The position numbers and the translations under genes were made by a program. From positions 32,472 to 96,471 of the forward strand of contig CAZNLJ010000020.1 in NCBI GenBank assembly GCA_964573725.1: a stretch of 64,000 bases of DNA, read 5' to 3'. The notes under the pieces are model-generated. The model had not been told where the DNA came from. It saw only the letters and a list, made by a program, of their open reading frames with translations, and did not search any database. Positions 63,912-64,000 of the stretch are shown piece by piece. The stretch comes from UBA6168 sp964573725. Its GTDB lineage: Bacteria > Bacteroidota > Bacteroidia > Chitinophagales > Saprospiraceae. The number at the start of each line of letters is the position of its first letter. Position 1 is the first letter of the stretch.

Positions 63912-63936
63912 GGGCGCGGGGCGGCGCCCCGCGCCC
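63912..63936. terminator. Strong GC hairpin 1
   Basis: GGGCGCGGGGC paired with GCCCCGCGCCC, 11 bp with a 3-nt loop, flanked by AAAA and AAAAAAC TTTTTT. The A-run on the right and the T-run beyond it could make it a terminator in either direction. Confidence 0.5.
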
Positions 63937-63955
63937 AAAAAACTTTTTTCAGGAC

Positions 63956-63986
63956 GGCCGGCGGCGCGAAAAGAGCGCCGCCGGCC
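63956..63986. repeat. Strong GC hairpin 2 near the window end
   Basis: GGCCGGCGGCGC and its reverse complement, 12 bp perfect stem, with the purine loop GAAAAGA. It follows hairpin 1 by about 20 nt. The role is unknown: terminator pair or the edge of a mobile element outside the window are possible. Confidence 0.5.
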
Positions 63987-64000
63987 GGCCAGTACAAAGG

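Larger units (their letters stand above)
63438..64000. other. Gene-free right end of the window
   Basis: No gene is supported in the last 560 nt. The first part (63438-63900) is relatively AT-rich and may hold the promoter of the gene at 62928-63437. The last 90 nt hold two strong hairpins, listed separately. Confidence 0.5.

Overview
The window looks like a chromosomal segment of a GC-rich Bacteroidota, most likely a Saprospiria/Lewinella-like or related environmental lineage; the exact lineage is inference. The support is a SusC/SusD pair, a type IX secretion (T9SS) C-terminal sorting domain, a HisKA_2 kinase with a LytTR regulator, and -7 boxes of the Bacteroidota TAnnTTTG type. I see no rRNA, tRNA, transposase, phage gene or CRISPR array.

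Layout. (1) 0-14 kb: a glycan-utilisation locus. A GH130 enzyme faces an operon on the minus strand encoding an ABC sugar importer (binding protein, two permeases, ATPase), a second GH130 and an (alpha/alpha)6-barrel lipoprotein. An AraC regulator lies upstream, and a SusC/SusD pair is divergent from it. GH130 enzymes suggest beta-mannosides. (2) 14-25 kb: minus-strand genes for secreted or envelope proteins (Sel1 repeats with a LecA-like end, a beta-propeller protein, a T9SS lipase, a small exported protein), then a LytTR regulator and a TPR histidine kinase. Two arrays of a 64/66-bp hairpin-containing repeat flank this block. (3) 25-35 kb: heme-type TonB receptor, small partner protein, membrane-anchored propeller sensor, KatG catalase-peroxidase, M61 peptidase. 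(4) 36-38.4 kb: an AT-richer MBOAT plus SGNH O-acylation pair. (5) 38.7-50.7 kb: a very large exported BNR/PKD/LamG protein, an MFS exporter, a membrane protein, two paralogous genes of unknown family, MscS channel, DNA alkylation repair, YhhN and DUF3784 proteins. (6) 50.8-54.8 kb: a tightly coupled operon UbiA prenyltransferase - type III polyketide synthase - methyltransferase - FAD oxidoreductase, a likely (prenylated) phenolic-lipid or quinone pathway. It is followed by an extradiol dioxygenase with its own -7 box and a GH53 galactanase. (7) 57-63.4 kb: DUF486 protein, FtsX-type permease, vanadium haloperoxidase-like lipoprotein, outer-membrane barrel, small exported protein; the window ends in two strong hairpins.

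Most notable: the UbiA/type III PKS/MT/FAD operon with an extradiol dioxygenase and a haloperoxidase-like gene nearby; the two-copy unknown family at 45.8-46.8 kb; the propeller-TM-cytoplasmic-domain protein at 29-30 kb; the hybrid ABC plus SusCD mannoside locus; and the dispersed 64/66-bp repeats.
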